In this document: positions 51,700 to 59,869 of the stretch, in pieces | Layout: every line of letters begins with the position of its first letter | Position numbering within the stretch: position 1 is the first letter of the stretch | Assembly (NCBI GenBank): GCA_937120475.1 | Contig: CAKZJV010000007.1 | Location: 2,186,068-2,250,067, forward strand | Direction: 5' to 3' | Length of the DNA: 64,000 nucleotides | From: an uncultured Cryomorphaceae bacterium | GTDB lineage: Bacteria > Bacteroidota > Bacteroidia > Flavobacteriales > Schleiferiaceae | The notes under the pieces: model-generated | The model's input: the letters and a program-made list of their open reading frames with translations, nothing else | Databases searched by the model: none | What the model was told of the DNA's origin: nothing | Program-made: the position numbers and the translations under genes

Positions 51700-53217
51700 T
51701 TATGGATTCAGGGGCACCTTTTGTAAGCTGATTTCTTCAATCACCAACTCTTCATCCGTGGGCTTTCCTTTTCTGCGGATATCTACATCCAATTTACCAT
51801 TGAATTTAGAGAGGTCGATCTCATCACTCACGTCAAAAGTGAAAGAGCTGGACATTTTATCCCCATGTTGGTGACCATCGTGATGGCCATGTTCCTTGGC
51901 GTGATGTTCCGCCCCGAAAAAGGTCATAATACCGGCCAGGTTTTCTTTGCTCACAATGTCCTCCTCTACGCCCTGTTCACGTATGTAAACCTCGTAGGAG
52001 TGGTTGGGCTCACTTTTAAAGGAAACGTGAATGGTTAACAGTAAAACATATTCTGCCTGATCAGATTTAAGCACCATCTTTTCCTTTTTGGCACTGAGGT
52101 CCACGGCAAACTGACTACCCTTTTGCCCTACTCTCTTTTTAGGTTTGGCGGAAGCAATCACTTCCGGTTCCTGATCTTCCTGAAGGTTGGTTTCAATACT
52201 GGTAAGCAATGGTTTTACATCAAAAGCATCGTAGGTATAATCCATTTTATTAAAGGCCATATCATAGGCCTCGGCTACGGTGAGTTCTATTTTGTTACCG
52301 TTTTCATCAAAGAAGGTATAACCCCAGGGTTTAGCTTCCAGGGCTTCTAAGCTGGGCCGGGCTCCGTTAGGAGAGTTCTCCCACTTCTGCCACAGGTAAT
52401 CGATATTGGAGTGGTGCAACCAAAAAATAGGATCAAAGGCTGCCGAGGAAACCTCGGCCATGAGGCCGTCCCGGTCTTCCTGGTAAATCTCGTTCCAAAC
52501 CACAATTTTGGCGTAAGCACCACCAATATAATTGTGCATGGCTCCGTGCGGGGCTTTATCAATATTTTTATTGAAAATGCTGAAAATTCGGTTCTCAAAA
52601 AGATCGGTTACATCCAGGTTTTGATCCATAAATGAGCCGATTGGGTAGCCTTCGTTTAAACTGTCTAAACGAGCCGAAGCAAACAGGCTGGTATTTTTAT
52701 CACGGAACGGGTCGGGCATCTTGCGATAAGCCATATTGGTATAATCCCAGTATGGCAGGGCAAAATCAGCCTTACCCGAATACTTGCGGATTATGCGCTC
52801 CAGGTAATAAATGTAAAGGCGGTGCCAGATTAAAAAGTGTAATTCCGATCCCGGTGCGTGGGTGCAGTTCATCCAGGCCGTCATGGCCTGTGAAGAATCC
52901 TGGTACTCCGGGCACAAAGGATTTCCGTTGGGAACGGTATTGGGTACCCAATGCATGGCACCTTGGTAATACCAGCTAACGGGTTCTGTGCAGGGCATGT
53001 CGCGCAGTTTGACAAAAGCGGTGTTCATGGCCGCTAAATCGGAACTGGCAGCCGGGCTCTGCGCATTTCTGCGAATGTAGGTAGTACCAGATTCTTCGGC
53101 TACTTCTTCCGTTTCGGTTGTTTCATCCGTAGTATCGGAAGGAGGGTTTTGACAAGAGCTCATCCATAGGCCTAGTATAAAAGCCAGGCTTAAGGGCTTA
53201 AGAATTTTAAATTTCAT
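51700..53217 (-). CDS. Tyrosinase-family (type 3 copper) lipoprotein
   Basis: 505 residues; the N-terminal hydrophobic stretch ends in a lipobox-like WMSSC. The CuA-region histidines are in CTHAPGSELHFLIWHRLYIYYLE and the CuB-region histidines in HGAMHNYIGG and DPIFWLHHSNIDYLW, the classic type 3 pattern. A C-terminal domain (about 370-505) with LLLTIHVSFKSEPNHSYEVYIRE and an HHAKEHGHHDGHQHGD stretch is like the C-terminal shielding domain of plant-type polyphenol oxidases. Oxidises phenols to quinones. The lipid anchor suggests a periplasmic or surface enzyme. No obvious caddie or copper chaperone gene adjacent. Confidence 0.87.
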   Translation of the reverse strand: MKFKILKPLSLAFILGLWMSSCQNPPSDTTDETTETEEVAEESGTTYIRRNAQSPAASSDLAAMNTAFVKLRDMPCTEPVSWYYQGAMHWVPNTVPNGNPLCPEYQDSSQAMTAWMNCTHAPGSELHFLIWHRLYIYYLERIIRKYSGKADFALPYWDYTNMAYRKMPDPFRDKNTSLFASARLDSLNEGYPIGSFMDQNLDVTDLFENRIFSIFNKNIDKAPHGAMHNYIGGAYAKIVVWNEIYQEDRDGLMAEVSSAAFDPIFWLHHSNIDYLWQKWENSPNGARPSLEALEAKPWGYTFFDENGNKIELTVAEAYDMAFNKMDYTYDAFDVKPLLTSIETNLQEDQEPEVIASAKPKKRVGQKGSQFAVDLSAKKEKMVLKSDQAEYVLLLTIHVSFKSEPNHSYEVYIREQGVEEDIVSKENLAGIMTFFGAEHHAKEHGHHDGHQHGDKMSSSFTFDVSDEIDLSKFNGKLDVDIRRKGKPTDEELVIEEISLQKVPLNP

Positions 53218-53281
53218 GGTTTGATTAATTTTTGATTGCCCTAAATTAAATCAATTATGAATAAAATAAAGCCTTCGGTTA

Positions 53282-54883
53282 CTATTGAAAGTATATGGAT
53301 TGATTTTTAGGGTAGGTAATCTGGTAGGAAATCACCTGGGTCTTTTTTTCGCTGGGTGGCAGCGATAATCTCCACTTGATAATCCCGCTCTTGGGTTCCA
53401 ACTTCCCTCCGCTCAGTTCGTTCACCTTTACCTCGATATCCTCGTTTTGTGAAACAGGAATCTGATCGCGCAGCACCAAATTTATAGAAGACTTTTTGGT
53501 ATTGCGAACCTCTATTTTCCAGGTATAATTATCGGTTTTTTTGGTGCCGAACAATGATTTTTCCTGTTTACTGTAAATGCGCGTACGTTCTACCACCACA
53601 TTTTGATCACGTCCCAGTGAAAGCTGTAAAGTATCATCCGGATTAGCGGTATTGAGAGCAGCTTTACCTACGTAAGTGTTGTTATTGAAAAGCGATACTT
53701 CTCCGGGCAGCAAATCGAATTGTTCCCAATTGTACACTTTGGCAATGAGGAAGGCATCTTTATCCAGCCGGGGTTTGGCGTGGTATTCATACTTGGCCGG
53801 CAGTTGAAGTTCCCGCAGTACCACGGTGGCCGGTGAAGTACTGGATGCTATATTTTGCCTGCGGTTTACCGTATATTCCTGCTGAGTCAAATTCTGGCTA
53901 ACGTTAAATTGCGGGTAGGTGGCTCCCGGCTCAGCTATTTGAACGGCATCGGCTTCAAAGGCTACGTTGGCATTGCGTGTATCTACTGATCCGCGAGATC
54001 CACGAATATCAAGATAGTATTCACTGTTGTTAAAATTTACATACCAGGGATTCATATAGGGTACCTGGGCTCCCTGGGTGGGATTGCCGGTGGCCAGCGT
54101 TAAATCCACATCGTTCCAATCTTCACCACTTTGTTGGTTGATTACCGCTTTATGGGTTAACTCCACCGGTTGATCCAATTCGTTTACCCTTGCATCATAA
54201 GTGCTGTACCATGAAACGGAACTCACCTGGTAGGTAAGGTCAAAGCGGAAATTAGTAGTGCGGGGAACTTCAACATTTACCCATACCTGTGAGGTAAGTT
54301 TATTAAAGGCCTGGCGTTCTTCCTGAAGCTGCCTTTGCACGCGGTTTCTTTCTTCCGAGAGTTTTTTCTTTTTGCCCGCCAACTCAATGAGTTCCAATTT
54401 AATTTCTTTTATTCTCCTACTGAAAAAGGAGGCTACCTGTGAGAGTTGCTGTACGTTTAAAACGGCCTGTTCGCCACCAATTTTTTGATTGGCCAATATC
54501 ATATTCTGTTCTGCGGTAAGGGACTCTTCCCCGGCACTGATCAGTTGTAATTCCCGGCTCAGTTCCTCCAATCTGTCCTGTAACTTTACCAGTCTCTCGG
54601 GTAAATTTTCTTCGCTCAAAAAATTGTTTCGAGTACTGATGGATATAATGGCCAATTGTTTATCAGATTTAAACTGTACTGAGTTGGCTTGTAATTCCTG
54701 CGGTAAATAGGGAAATACCAGGTTATGGTTTCCTGCGGCCAGGGTAAGTGTGGCACTGCGGGTTACCTGGGCACCGTTGAGAAAAACAGTGGCCTTATCT
54801 ATTTTGGAATTGACTTCAAAATTTTCCTGGGCTAAAGAAAGGCTGGCACAAAAGAGCAGGGCCAGCAAAAAAAGATTCTTCAT
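53282..54883 (-). CDS. DUF4140/DUF4139 protein (mucoidy-inhibitor MuiA-like)
   Basis: 533 residues from ATG 54883 (MKNLFLLALLFCASLSLAQ, signal peptide); the 20-codon upstream extension lacks a signal sequence. The N-terminal DUF4140 domain has KIDKATVFLNGAQVTRSATLTL, a coiled coil occupies about 95-200, and DUF4139 follows (NFRFDLTYQVSSVSWYSTYDARV, QQSGEDWNDVDLTLATGNP) and ends in VISYQITYPK. The family occurs in bacteria and eukaryotes with no defined activity; the name refers to a mucoidy-inhibitor homologue. Located 92 nt after the FTR1 gene. Confidence 0.85.
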   Translation of the reverse strand: MKNLFLLALLFCASLSLAQENFEVNSKIDKATVFLNGAQVTRSATLTLAAGNHNLVFPYLPQELQANSVQFKSDKQLAIISISTRNNFLSEENLPERLVKLQDRLEELSRELQLISAGEESLTAEQNMILANQKIGGEQAVLNVQQLSQVASFFSRRIKEIKLELIELAGKKKKLSEERNRVQRQLQEERQAFNKLTSQVWVNVEVPRTTNFRFDLTYQVSSVSWYSTYDARVNELDQPVELTHKAVINQQSGEDWNDVDLTLATGNPTQGAQVPYMNPWYVNFNNSEYYLDIRGSRGSVDTRNANVAFEADAVQIAEPGATYPQFNVSQNLTQQEYTVNRRQNIASSTSPATVVLRELQLPAKYEYHAKPRLDKDAFLIAKVYNWEQFDLLPGEVSLFNNNTYVGKAALNTANPDDTLQLSLGRDQNVVVERTRIYSKQEKSLFGTKKTDNYTWKIEVRNTKKSSINLVLRDQIPVSQNEDIEVKVNELSGGKLEPKSGIIKWRLSLPPSEKKTQVISYQITYPKNQSIYFQ

Positions 54884-54975
54884 GGTATTGGTTTTGCGTT
54901 TCCATAGTACAACTTCCCGGCCAATTTCGGAAGGATAGTTCAATACAGACGAAGAGGCTCCACCAAAGGTTGCTT

Positions 54976-56910
54976 TTAACCGGCTTGGTGCTGAACCGGT
55001 GCCGTGCGTTTAACACTGCTGCGGTTACCGATATTCCATAGCAGGATAATAAGAAGCAGTATGCCCACTTGGGCTAAAAAGGTTTCCCAGGTGGGATACA
55101 AACCAATCCAGTCTAGCCGGAGATTGAAAGGCATGGTACTTATGCTGATGGTACCGGCTTCCTGTATGGCATGAATACCTTTACCTACCAATACCACGGC
55201 CAGGAAGGATATAATGATGGAGGAGTATTTAAAAAGTTTAGTGATGGGTATTTTTTTGGAATATTTCAGCAGCAAAACAGAAATTACGGCCAAAGCAGCA
55301 AAGGCAAATACAATTCCTCCACCAAATGCTAAACGGTGGCTTTCGCCTATTTCAAGGTTGAGGGCCGAAAGAAACAGTACGGATTCAAAAGCCTCTCGGA
55401 AAACCACCAGGAAAGAAAGTAGCGCCAGTCCAAACATATTCTCCTTACGAGCCAGGGCCTGAATGCGGTTTTTAACATAAGCCTGCCACTTACCGGCCTT
55501 GGATTTACTGTGCATCCAAAAACCCACGTAAAGCAGTACGCCTACTGCAAAAAGAGCGATAGCACCTTCCATAATTTCTCTTTGCGCTCCGCTAAAGGTG
55601 AAGAATCGATCGGCCGCCAACCACAACAATATACCTGAAAGTATGGCTGAAACCCACCCGATATGCACCCACGTGGCGGCATTGGGAAGTTTTAAGGCAC
55701 GGATAATACCGAGTATGGTAATAATTACCAGGAAAGCCTCCAGGCCTTCCCTGAGGATGATGGAACTGGATAATAAAAAGGACAACCAGCCGGAAAAGGA
55801 ACGTTCGGAGAGAATAAGTTGCGCTTTATCTAAAAGGCTGATATTGCTTTGTGCTAATTCCTGTACCACACGTGCTTCTTCGTCTCCCTCGATGGCGCTG
55901 CGCATTTGAGCCAACTCATGTTCCAGTTGAGCTACAAAACTCGCATCATTCGCCCTCAATTGAACCTCTACCGGTTCCACCCCTTCCAGGTAAGCCGTTA
56001 AGGCCAGTGTGCGGGCCTCTTCACGATTACCGGCTGCGTAGGCTTCTGCGGATGATATTATAAGACGTTTAGCCTTATCCAGGTAATTTCCTTCTTTATC
56101 CTGAGCTAACTCTTTAGGGAACAAGCGAAGCGCAGAAATGGTGGAAGGTCGGGCCGGGTCAATCTGCAATTGCTGCTGTAATTCACGGTTGTCCAACGAA
56201 GCCAGCATTTCCAGGTTAAGGGCTCCGCTAATATCATTTTTTACCAGGGCAGGGTCCACGTTTTGCCCTTGATGAGGTAAACTCATTACGTAAAAAGCAA
56301 GGTCCCACACTTCATCATCATTCAATTCATTAAAAGCCCGCATTCCAGTGTTTTCAACACCCAGACGGATGGTATTATAAGCCTGGAAAGGCGAAAGTCC
56401 GTTGGCTTTATCAGCATCATGAAAATTGGTAGGTAAGGGTTCCAGGCCTGTTGCCAACGGTCCGTCACCTTTACCTTGTGAACCGTGGCAGGACTGGCAG
56501 TGCAGGGCAAAAAGTTTTTGACCATTATGTAGGGAAGGCCAACGCTTAGGGGCTATTTCCAACTGGTAATGACTAATGATTTTCTGTTTGATGCCGTTGG
56601 AAACGCTACTCACTTTATCAATGGTAGCTTTATCAGCCACTAATTTTTGAAGTAATATGAGATCGGACTGTATTGAGGCAGGGGTTTTTTCGCCCAACTC
56701 AATAATGGTTTGAGCAAATTCATTCATTTCCTGATATTCAGCAGCACTTACCACTTTGCCGTTTTGCACAGCCATGGAATAATCCACCGCAATGTAGTCC
56801 AACAGGTGAACCATCATGCGGGCATGCTCAGCTTTGCCAAAGGCTAAAAGAGTAAAACTTAAAGAAAGTAAGAGGCTGATCAATAACTTGTTAGCACTAC
56901 TAAAACCCAA
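54976..56910 (-). CDS. FTR1-family iron permease fused to an N-terminal cytochrome c domain
   Basis: 644 residues. After an N-terminal hydrophobic segment, a periplasmic region contains a cytochrome c domain (about 130-225) with the heme motif CQSCH and an axial ligand in GMRAF...MSLPH. The C-terminal half is the FTR1 permease with seven helices and both REGLE (SIILREGLEAFLVI) and REAFE (FREAFESVLFL) iron-binding motifs. Start is TTG at 56910; no in-frame ATG precedes the signal segment. High-affinity iron uptake; the heme domain may feed electrons or oxidise Fe(II) (inference). The TATATTTG box lies 34-41 nt upstream. Confidence 0.9.
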   Translation of the reverse strand: MGFSSANKLLISLLLSLSFTLLAFGKAEHARMMVHLLDYIAVDYSMAVQNGKVVSAAEYQEMNEFAQTIIELGEKTPASIQSDLILLQKLVADKATIDKVSSVSNGIKQKIISHYQLEIAPKRWPSLHNGQKLFALHCQSCHGSQGKGDGPLATGLEPLPTNFHDADKANGLSPFQAYNTIRLGVENTGMRAFNELNDDEVWDLAFYVMSLPHQGQNVDPALVKNDISGALNLEMLASLDNRELQQQLQIDPARPSTISALRLFPKELAQDKEGNYLDKAKRLIISSAEAYAAGNREEARTLALTAYLEGVEPVEVQLRANDASFVAQLEHELAQMRSAIEGDEEARVVQELAQSNISLLDKAQLILSERSFSGWLSFLLSSSIILREGLEAFLVIITILGIIRALKLPNAATWVHIGWVSAILSGILLWLAADRFFTFSGAQREIMEGAIALFAVGVLLYVGFWMHSKSKAGKWQAYVKNRIQALARKENMFGLALLSFLVVFREAFESVLFLSALNLEIGESHRLAFGGGIVFAFAALAVISVLLLKYSKKIPITKLFKYSSIIISFLAVVLVGKGIHAIQEAGTISISTMPFNLRLDWIGLYPTWETFLAQVGILLLIILLWNIGNRSSVKRTAPVQHQAG

Positions 56911-56943
56911 AACTATTTATTTAGACCAATTAAAAATAGAGGA

Positions 56944-56951
56944 CAAATATA
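56944..56951 (-). promoter_or_regulatory. Promoter -7 box for the FTR1 gene
   Basis: TATATTTG on the minus strand, a match to TAnnTTTG, 34 nt before the TTG start. A second near-match is at about 56985. No Fur-box-like inverted repeat is obvious. Confidence 0.45.
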
Positions 56952-57014
56952 AGGCATAAACCACTTACTCAATAAGGGATTGTACAAATATCAGATTGAG
57001 GACGAAAAAAGCGA

Positions 57015-57614
57015 TTAAAGCTTGCTTACAAAACGACTGTTATTTTTATAGAAACGCCAGGGTAAGTGAGCATCGTCCCCGGCATAATCAATACCGATCC
57101 GGGTGGTCACGGTGATATTTTCATCGGGAACTTTTGGGGTCATGGTTTCCAGCCAAATCATCTCACCATCCAACTTTTCTCCATAGTGAATATGTTGAAT
57201 GCCCAATGCCTTACTCATATTACCCGGCCCGGATGATAAACGGGGACTCACTTCTTGAAGCTTTCGCCTTTGTAACATTATTTCCTTACCATGGGTGGGC
57301 TCTATGGCCCGGATGAGAACCGCATCAGCCTTTTCTTCCAGATTGGTAATAATGTTGAACAGATGGTGGATGCCGTAACACAAATACACATAAGCTACAC
57401 CTCCACGTTGATACATAATGTCGGTGCGCGGGGTTCTTCTTCCGGCATGGGCATGACAAGCTTTGTCGCCCCAGCCCCGGTAGGCTTCCGTTTCGGTAAC
57501 AATACCGGCTGAAAAAACACCATCGATACAAGTACATAGCTTCTTACCGATCAGGTCTTTGGCAAGAAAAACCACATCATCCTGTTGGTAGTATTTTAAA
57601 GGTAGCTTGGACAA
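57015..57614 (-). CDS. 3-methyladenine DNA glycosylase (AAG/MPG family)
   Basis: 199 residues. Family marks: LAKDLIGKKLC, VTETEAYRGWGDKACHAHAGRRTPRTDIMYQRGGVAYVYLCYGIHHLFNI and SSGPGNMSKALGI. The Glu of ETEAYRG is the catalytic base. It removes alkylated bases from DNA. Start is TTG at 57614: the frame is closed by the aldo/keto reductase stop just upstream, so no ATG is available and the family N-terminus aligns at TTG. Gap to the aldo/keto reductase is 3 nt. Confidence 0.92.
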   Translation of the reverse strand: MSKLPLKYYQQDDVVFLAKDLIGKKLCTCIDGVFSAGIVTETEAYRGWGDKACHAHAGRRTPRTDIMYQRGGVAYVYLCYGIHHLFNIITNLEEKADAVLIRAIEPTHGKEIMLQRRKLQEVSPRLSSGPGNMSKALGIQHIHYGEKLDGEMIWLETMTPKVPDENITVTTRIGIDYAGDDAHLPWRFYKNNSRFVSKL

Positions 57615-57617
57615 AAC

Positions 57618-58436
57618 TCAATCCCAGGTAGGAGCAAATTCAGGGTCAATGAAACGTTTGTTGCGGGATTGAAGGTCCGAAATCTGAACCATCTCTTCCT
57701 CGGTAAGGTGAAAATTGAAAACGTCAAAGTTTTGTTTGATGCGATACAATTGTGATGACTTAGGAATAGCGACCACATCTTTTTGCTGAACAAGCCAGCG
57801 CAAAGCAACCTGGGCCGGTTTTACCTTGTGCTTCAAGGCGATGTTTTTCAAAATTTCAATATCCACAATCTGGCCCTTGGCCAAAGGAGCGTAGGCGGTT
57901 GCAAAGCATCCCATACTGCGGGTTTTGGCCAGTAGTTTATCCTGGTTCAAAAAAGGGTGGTATTCAAATTGGTTACAGGCAATATCCACACCCCGGGCTT
58001 CTACTTTTTCCAGGAGATCAACGGTAAAATTACTAACCCCGATAAGCTTACAATACCCTTTATCCTGGGCTCTTACCAATTGATCCAGCGATTCGTTAAG
58101 GGGAATATTTTTATTGGGCCAGTGGATAAGCAGTAAATCCACATAGTCCTGCTTCAGTTGCTTTAAGCTTTGCTCCACCGAGGGTAAAAAACGGTTTTCG
58201 TTAAGGTTGGTACCCCATACCTTGGTGGTAATGAAAAGGCGATCGCGGGGTACATTTGCGGCCCCGATCACTTTACCAATAACATCTTCGTTCTGGTACA
58301 TTTGGGCAGTATCGAAATGGCGGTAGCCAACGTCCAAAGCAAACTCAAGTACACCAATGGCCTCTCTGCCGGTAAGGTTGAAAGTACCGAAACCTAGCTT
58401 GGGAATCCAGGAGCCATCTTTTTTGATATAATCCAT
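57618..58436 (-). CDS. Aldo/keto reductase
   Basis: 272 residues. Catalytic residues: Asp and Tyr in GYRHFDTAQMYQNED, Lys in FITTKVWG, His in LLLIHWPN. NADPH-binding end AIPKSSQLYRIKQNFDVF. It resembles the 2,5-diketo-gluconate reductase/AKR5 group. It reduces aldehydes or ketones with NADPH. ATG at 58436; the glycosylase follows 3 nt after its stop. Confidence 0.92.
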   Translation of the reverse strand: MDYIKKDGSWIPKLGFGTFNLTGREAIGVLEFALDVGYRHFDTAQMYQNEDVIGKVIGAANVPRDRLFITTKVWGTNLNENRFLPSVEQSLKQLKQDYVDLLLIHWPNKNIPLNESLDQLVRAQDKGYCKLIGVSNFTVDLLEKVEARGVDIACNQFEYHPFLNQDKLLAKTRSMGCFATAYAPLAKGQIVDIEILKNIALKHKVKPAQVALRWLVQQKDVVAIPKSSQLYRIKQNFDVFNFHLTEEEMVQISDLQSRNKRFIDPEFAPTWD

Positions 58437-58506
58437 GTAATTGTGGAAATTAAGTACTTAACCCAATACAGCCCTAAATGTTGGGATAATAAGCTGAAAA
58501 GGCAAT

Positions 58507-58538
58507 ATAAAAAAAGCCACCAGCAATGTGCTGATGGC
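58507..58538 (-). terminator. Rho-independent terminator of the small T9SS protein gene
   Basis: GCCATCAGCA-CAT-TGCTGGTGGC on the minus strand with one mismatch in a 10-bp stem, then a run of seven T. About 33 nt after the stop at 58572. Confidence 0.85.
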
Positions 58539-58571
58539 CTTAAAAGTAAAAGGATTATGCAAGCAAAAAAC

Positions 58572-59267
58572 TTATTCCTTTATAAAACGCGTTGTACTGC
58601 CTTCCTCATCAACCAGGAAATACGTTCCTTTTTTAAGACTACTGATATCCACGTGTTGGCCAGGCTCATAATCCACGGCAAAAACGTCACTACCCTTCAC
58701 ATCCCTGATAATAAGTTTAGCGGGTTCGTTAAGGTTAAGATCAATAAAATCCCCGGCCGGGTTAGGATATACGGTCAGGCTGGGAACGGCCACATTTTCC
58801 TCTACATCGAGGTTATTCGTGCTGCGCTCATAGGAAAAGCCTCCTTGACCACCCTGTCCTCCTGAAGCCCAGGAAAGAAATTTAATATCAATGTAAATGT
58901 TTTCACTAATGAGGTGGAGCACCATATCCTGCCCTACTATGCTGGGTGGCGAACTGCCATTGGTATTTTCCCAACTATCAAAAGTGAGGTTCGAAAGGTT
59001 TGCGGTAGTACCAAAGGCCCACTCGGTATCGTCAGGACTAACAAAGTCTGTATAATCAACCTCTGTTTTGATGTTGAAAATACCCTTGTTGTTGGCTCTT
59101 GTAATCCACACATTAGGTGTAATGCGATCTTGATTGACCGCCAGGGTCCAGTCGGCACCATCGGCTTTGGTAAAGGTTAATTTGGTGCCACTCCAAATAA
59201 CCTGGGCGAAGTAAGCCTGGCTGATAAAAATACATACCAGGGTAAATAAAGTAATTTTTGTTTTCAT
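58572..59267 (-). CDS. Small T9SS-sorted secreted protein
   Basis: 231 residues, signal peptide ending QAYFAQ (about residue 22). The body (VIWSGTKLTFTKADGADWTLAVNQDRIT) is beta-rich and resembles Bacteroidota secreted proteins of unknown function. The C-terminal ~70 residues are a T9SS type A domain (LTVYPNPAGDFIDLNL...LKKGTYFLVDEEG). A Gly-rich linker (GGQGGQGGF) precedes it. Monocistronic, with its own terminator at 58507-58538. Confidence 0.85.
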   Translation of the reverse strand: MKTKITLFTLVCIFISQAYFAQVIWSGTKLTFTKADGADWTLAVNQDRITPNVWITRANNKGIFNIKTEVDYTDFVSPDDTEWAFGTTANLSNLTFDSWENTNGSSPPSIVGQDMVLHLISENIYIDIKFLSWASGGQGGQGGFSYERSTNNLDVEENVAVPSLTVYPNPAGDFIDLNLNEPAKLIIRDVKGSDVFAVDYEPGQHVDISSLKKGTYFLVDEEGSTTRFIKE

Positions 59268-59370
59268 TGAAATAGGAGTTTAATATTCATGGTAAAGGTA
59301 AATTATCTACATATATAAATAGTAGGGGAAAATTTCTCTAAGATAAATAAAAAGAGGGGGTTAAGCACAA

Positions 59371-59399
59371 AAAGGAAAAGGGAGCCGAAGCTCCCTTTT
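59371..59399 (-). terminator. Terminator of tRNA-Cys
   Basis: Perfect stem AAAAGGGAGC / GCTCCCTTTT with a TTCG tetraloop on the minus strand (59376-59399), with T-rich sequence after it. Confidence 0.88.
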
Positions 59400-59415
59400 T
59401 CAATAGATCAGAAAG

Positions 59416-59486
59416 AGGTTCCGAGCGGATTCGAACCGCTGTAGATGGTTTTGCAGACCACTGCCTAGCCACTCGGCCACGGAACC
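59416..59486 (-). tRNA. tRNA-Cys (GCA)
   Basis: 71-nt cloverleaf on the minus strand. Acceptor stem GGTTCCG pairs with CGGAACC (59417-59423), the D-arm has GGCCGAGTGGCTAGGC, the anticodon loop is TCTGCAA with anticodon GCA, and the T-arm contains GGTTCGAATCC. No CCA is encoded. It lies 23 nt after folB, so it can be read as the last member of the gltX-folB unit or from its own promoter at 59498-59505. Confidence 0.96.
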
Positions 59487-59497
59487 GTAAGGAGGCG

Positions 59498-59505
59498 CAA
59501 AGATA
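59498..59505 (-). promoter_or_regulatory. Promoter -7 box for tRNA-Cys
   Basis: TATCTTTG on the minus strand, 12 nt before the tRNA 5' end. It forms a perfect inverted repeat with TATCTTT at 59511-59517 (AAAGATA-GCCAT-TATCTTT), which overlaps the folB stop codon. A TTGAC at about 59521-59526 could act as the upstream element. Confidence 0.5.
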
Positions 59506-59509
59506 GCCA

Positions 59510-59866
59510 TTATCTTTTGCGCGTCAACACCACGCTTACACTATCTACATCTCCGTTAATAGGAGGGTACAGTTTGGAAAGTTTTATACGGGCTTTTTGT
59601 ACCTTATCCATTTCTTTTAGCAGGCGGTCAAGAATACGGTGCGCCACAGTTTCGATAAGCTTAGCCCGTTGGGTCATTTCTTCTTTTACAATACGGTTGA
59701 TAATCACATAGTCCATGGTATCGTCCAGACTGTCCGTTTGGGCGGCCCTGTGCAAATTACCCCAAACGGTAATATCCACCCGGTAGTCCGTGCCTATCCT
59801 GGCCTCTTCATCCAGGCAGCCGTGGTAGCCGTACAGCTTAATGCCTTCAACAACAACCTTATCCAT
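59510..59866 (-). CDS. folB: Dihydroneopterin aldolase
   Basis: 118 residues, normal FolB size. VVVEGIKLYGYHGCLDEEARIGTDYRVDI, with the conserved Tyr/His and Glu of YGYHG(C)xxEE, and TMDYVIINRIVKEEM, KLIETVAHRIL, and KLSKLYPPI with the catalytic lysine. It produces 6-hydroxymethyl-dihydropterin in folate synthesis. ATG at 59866, 3 nt after the gltX stop, so it is co-transcribed. Confidence 0.94.
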   Translation of the reverse strand: MDKVVVEGIKLYGYHGCLDEEARIGTDYRVDITVWGNLHRAAQTDSLDDTMDYVIINRIVKEEMTQRAKLIETVAHRILDRLLKEMDKVQKARIKLSKLYPPINGDVDSVSVVLTRKR

Positions 59867-59869
59867 AAC

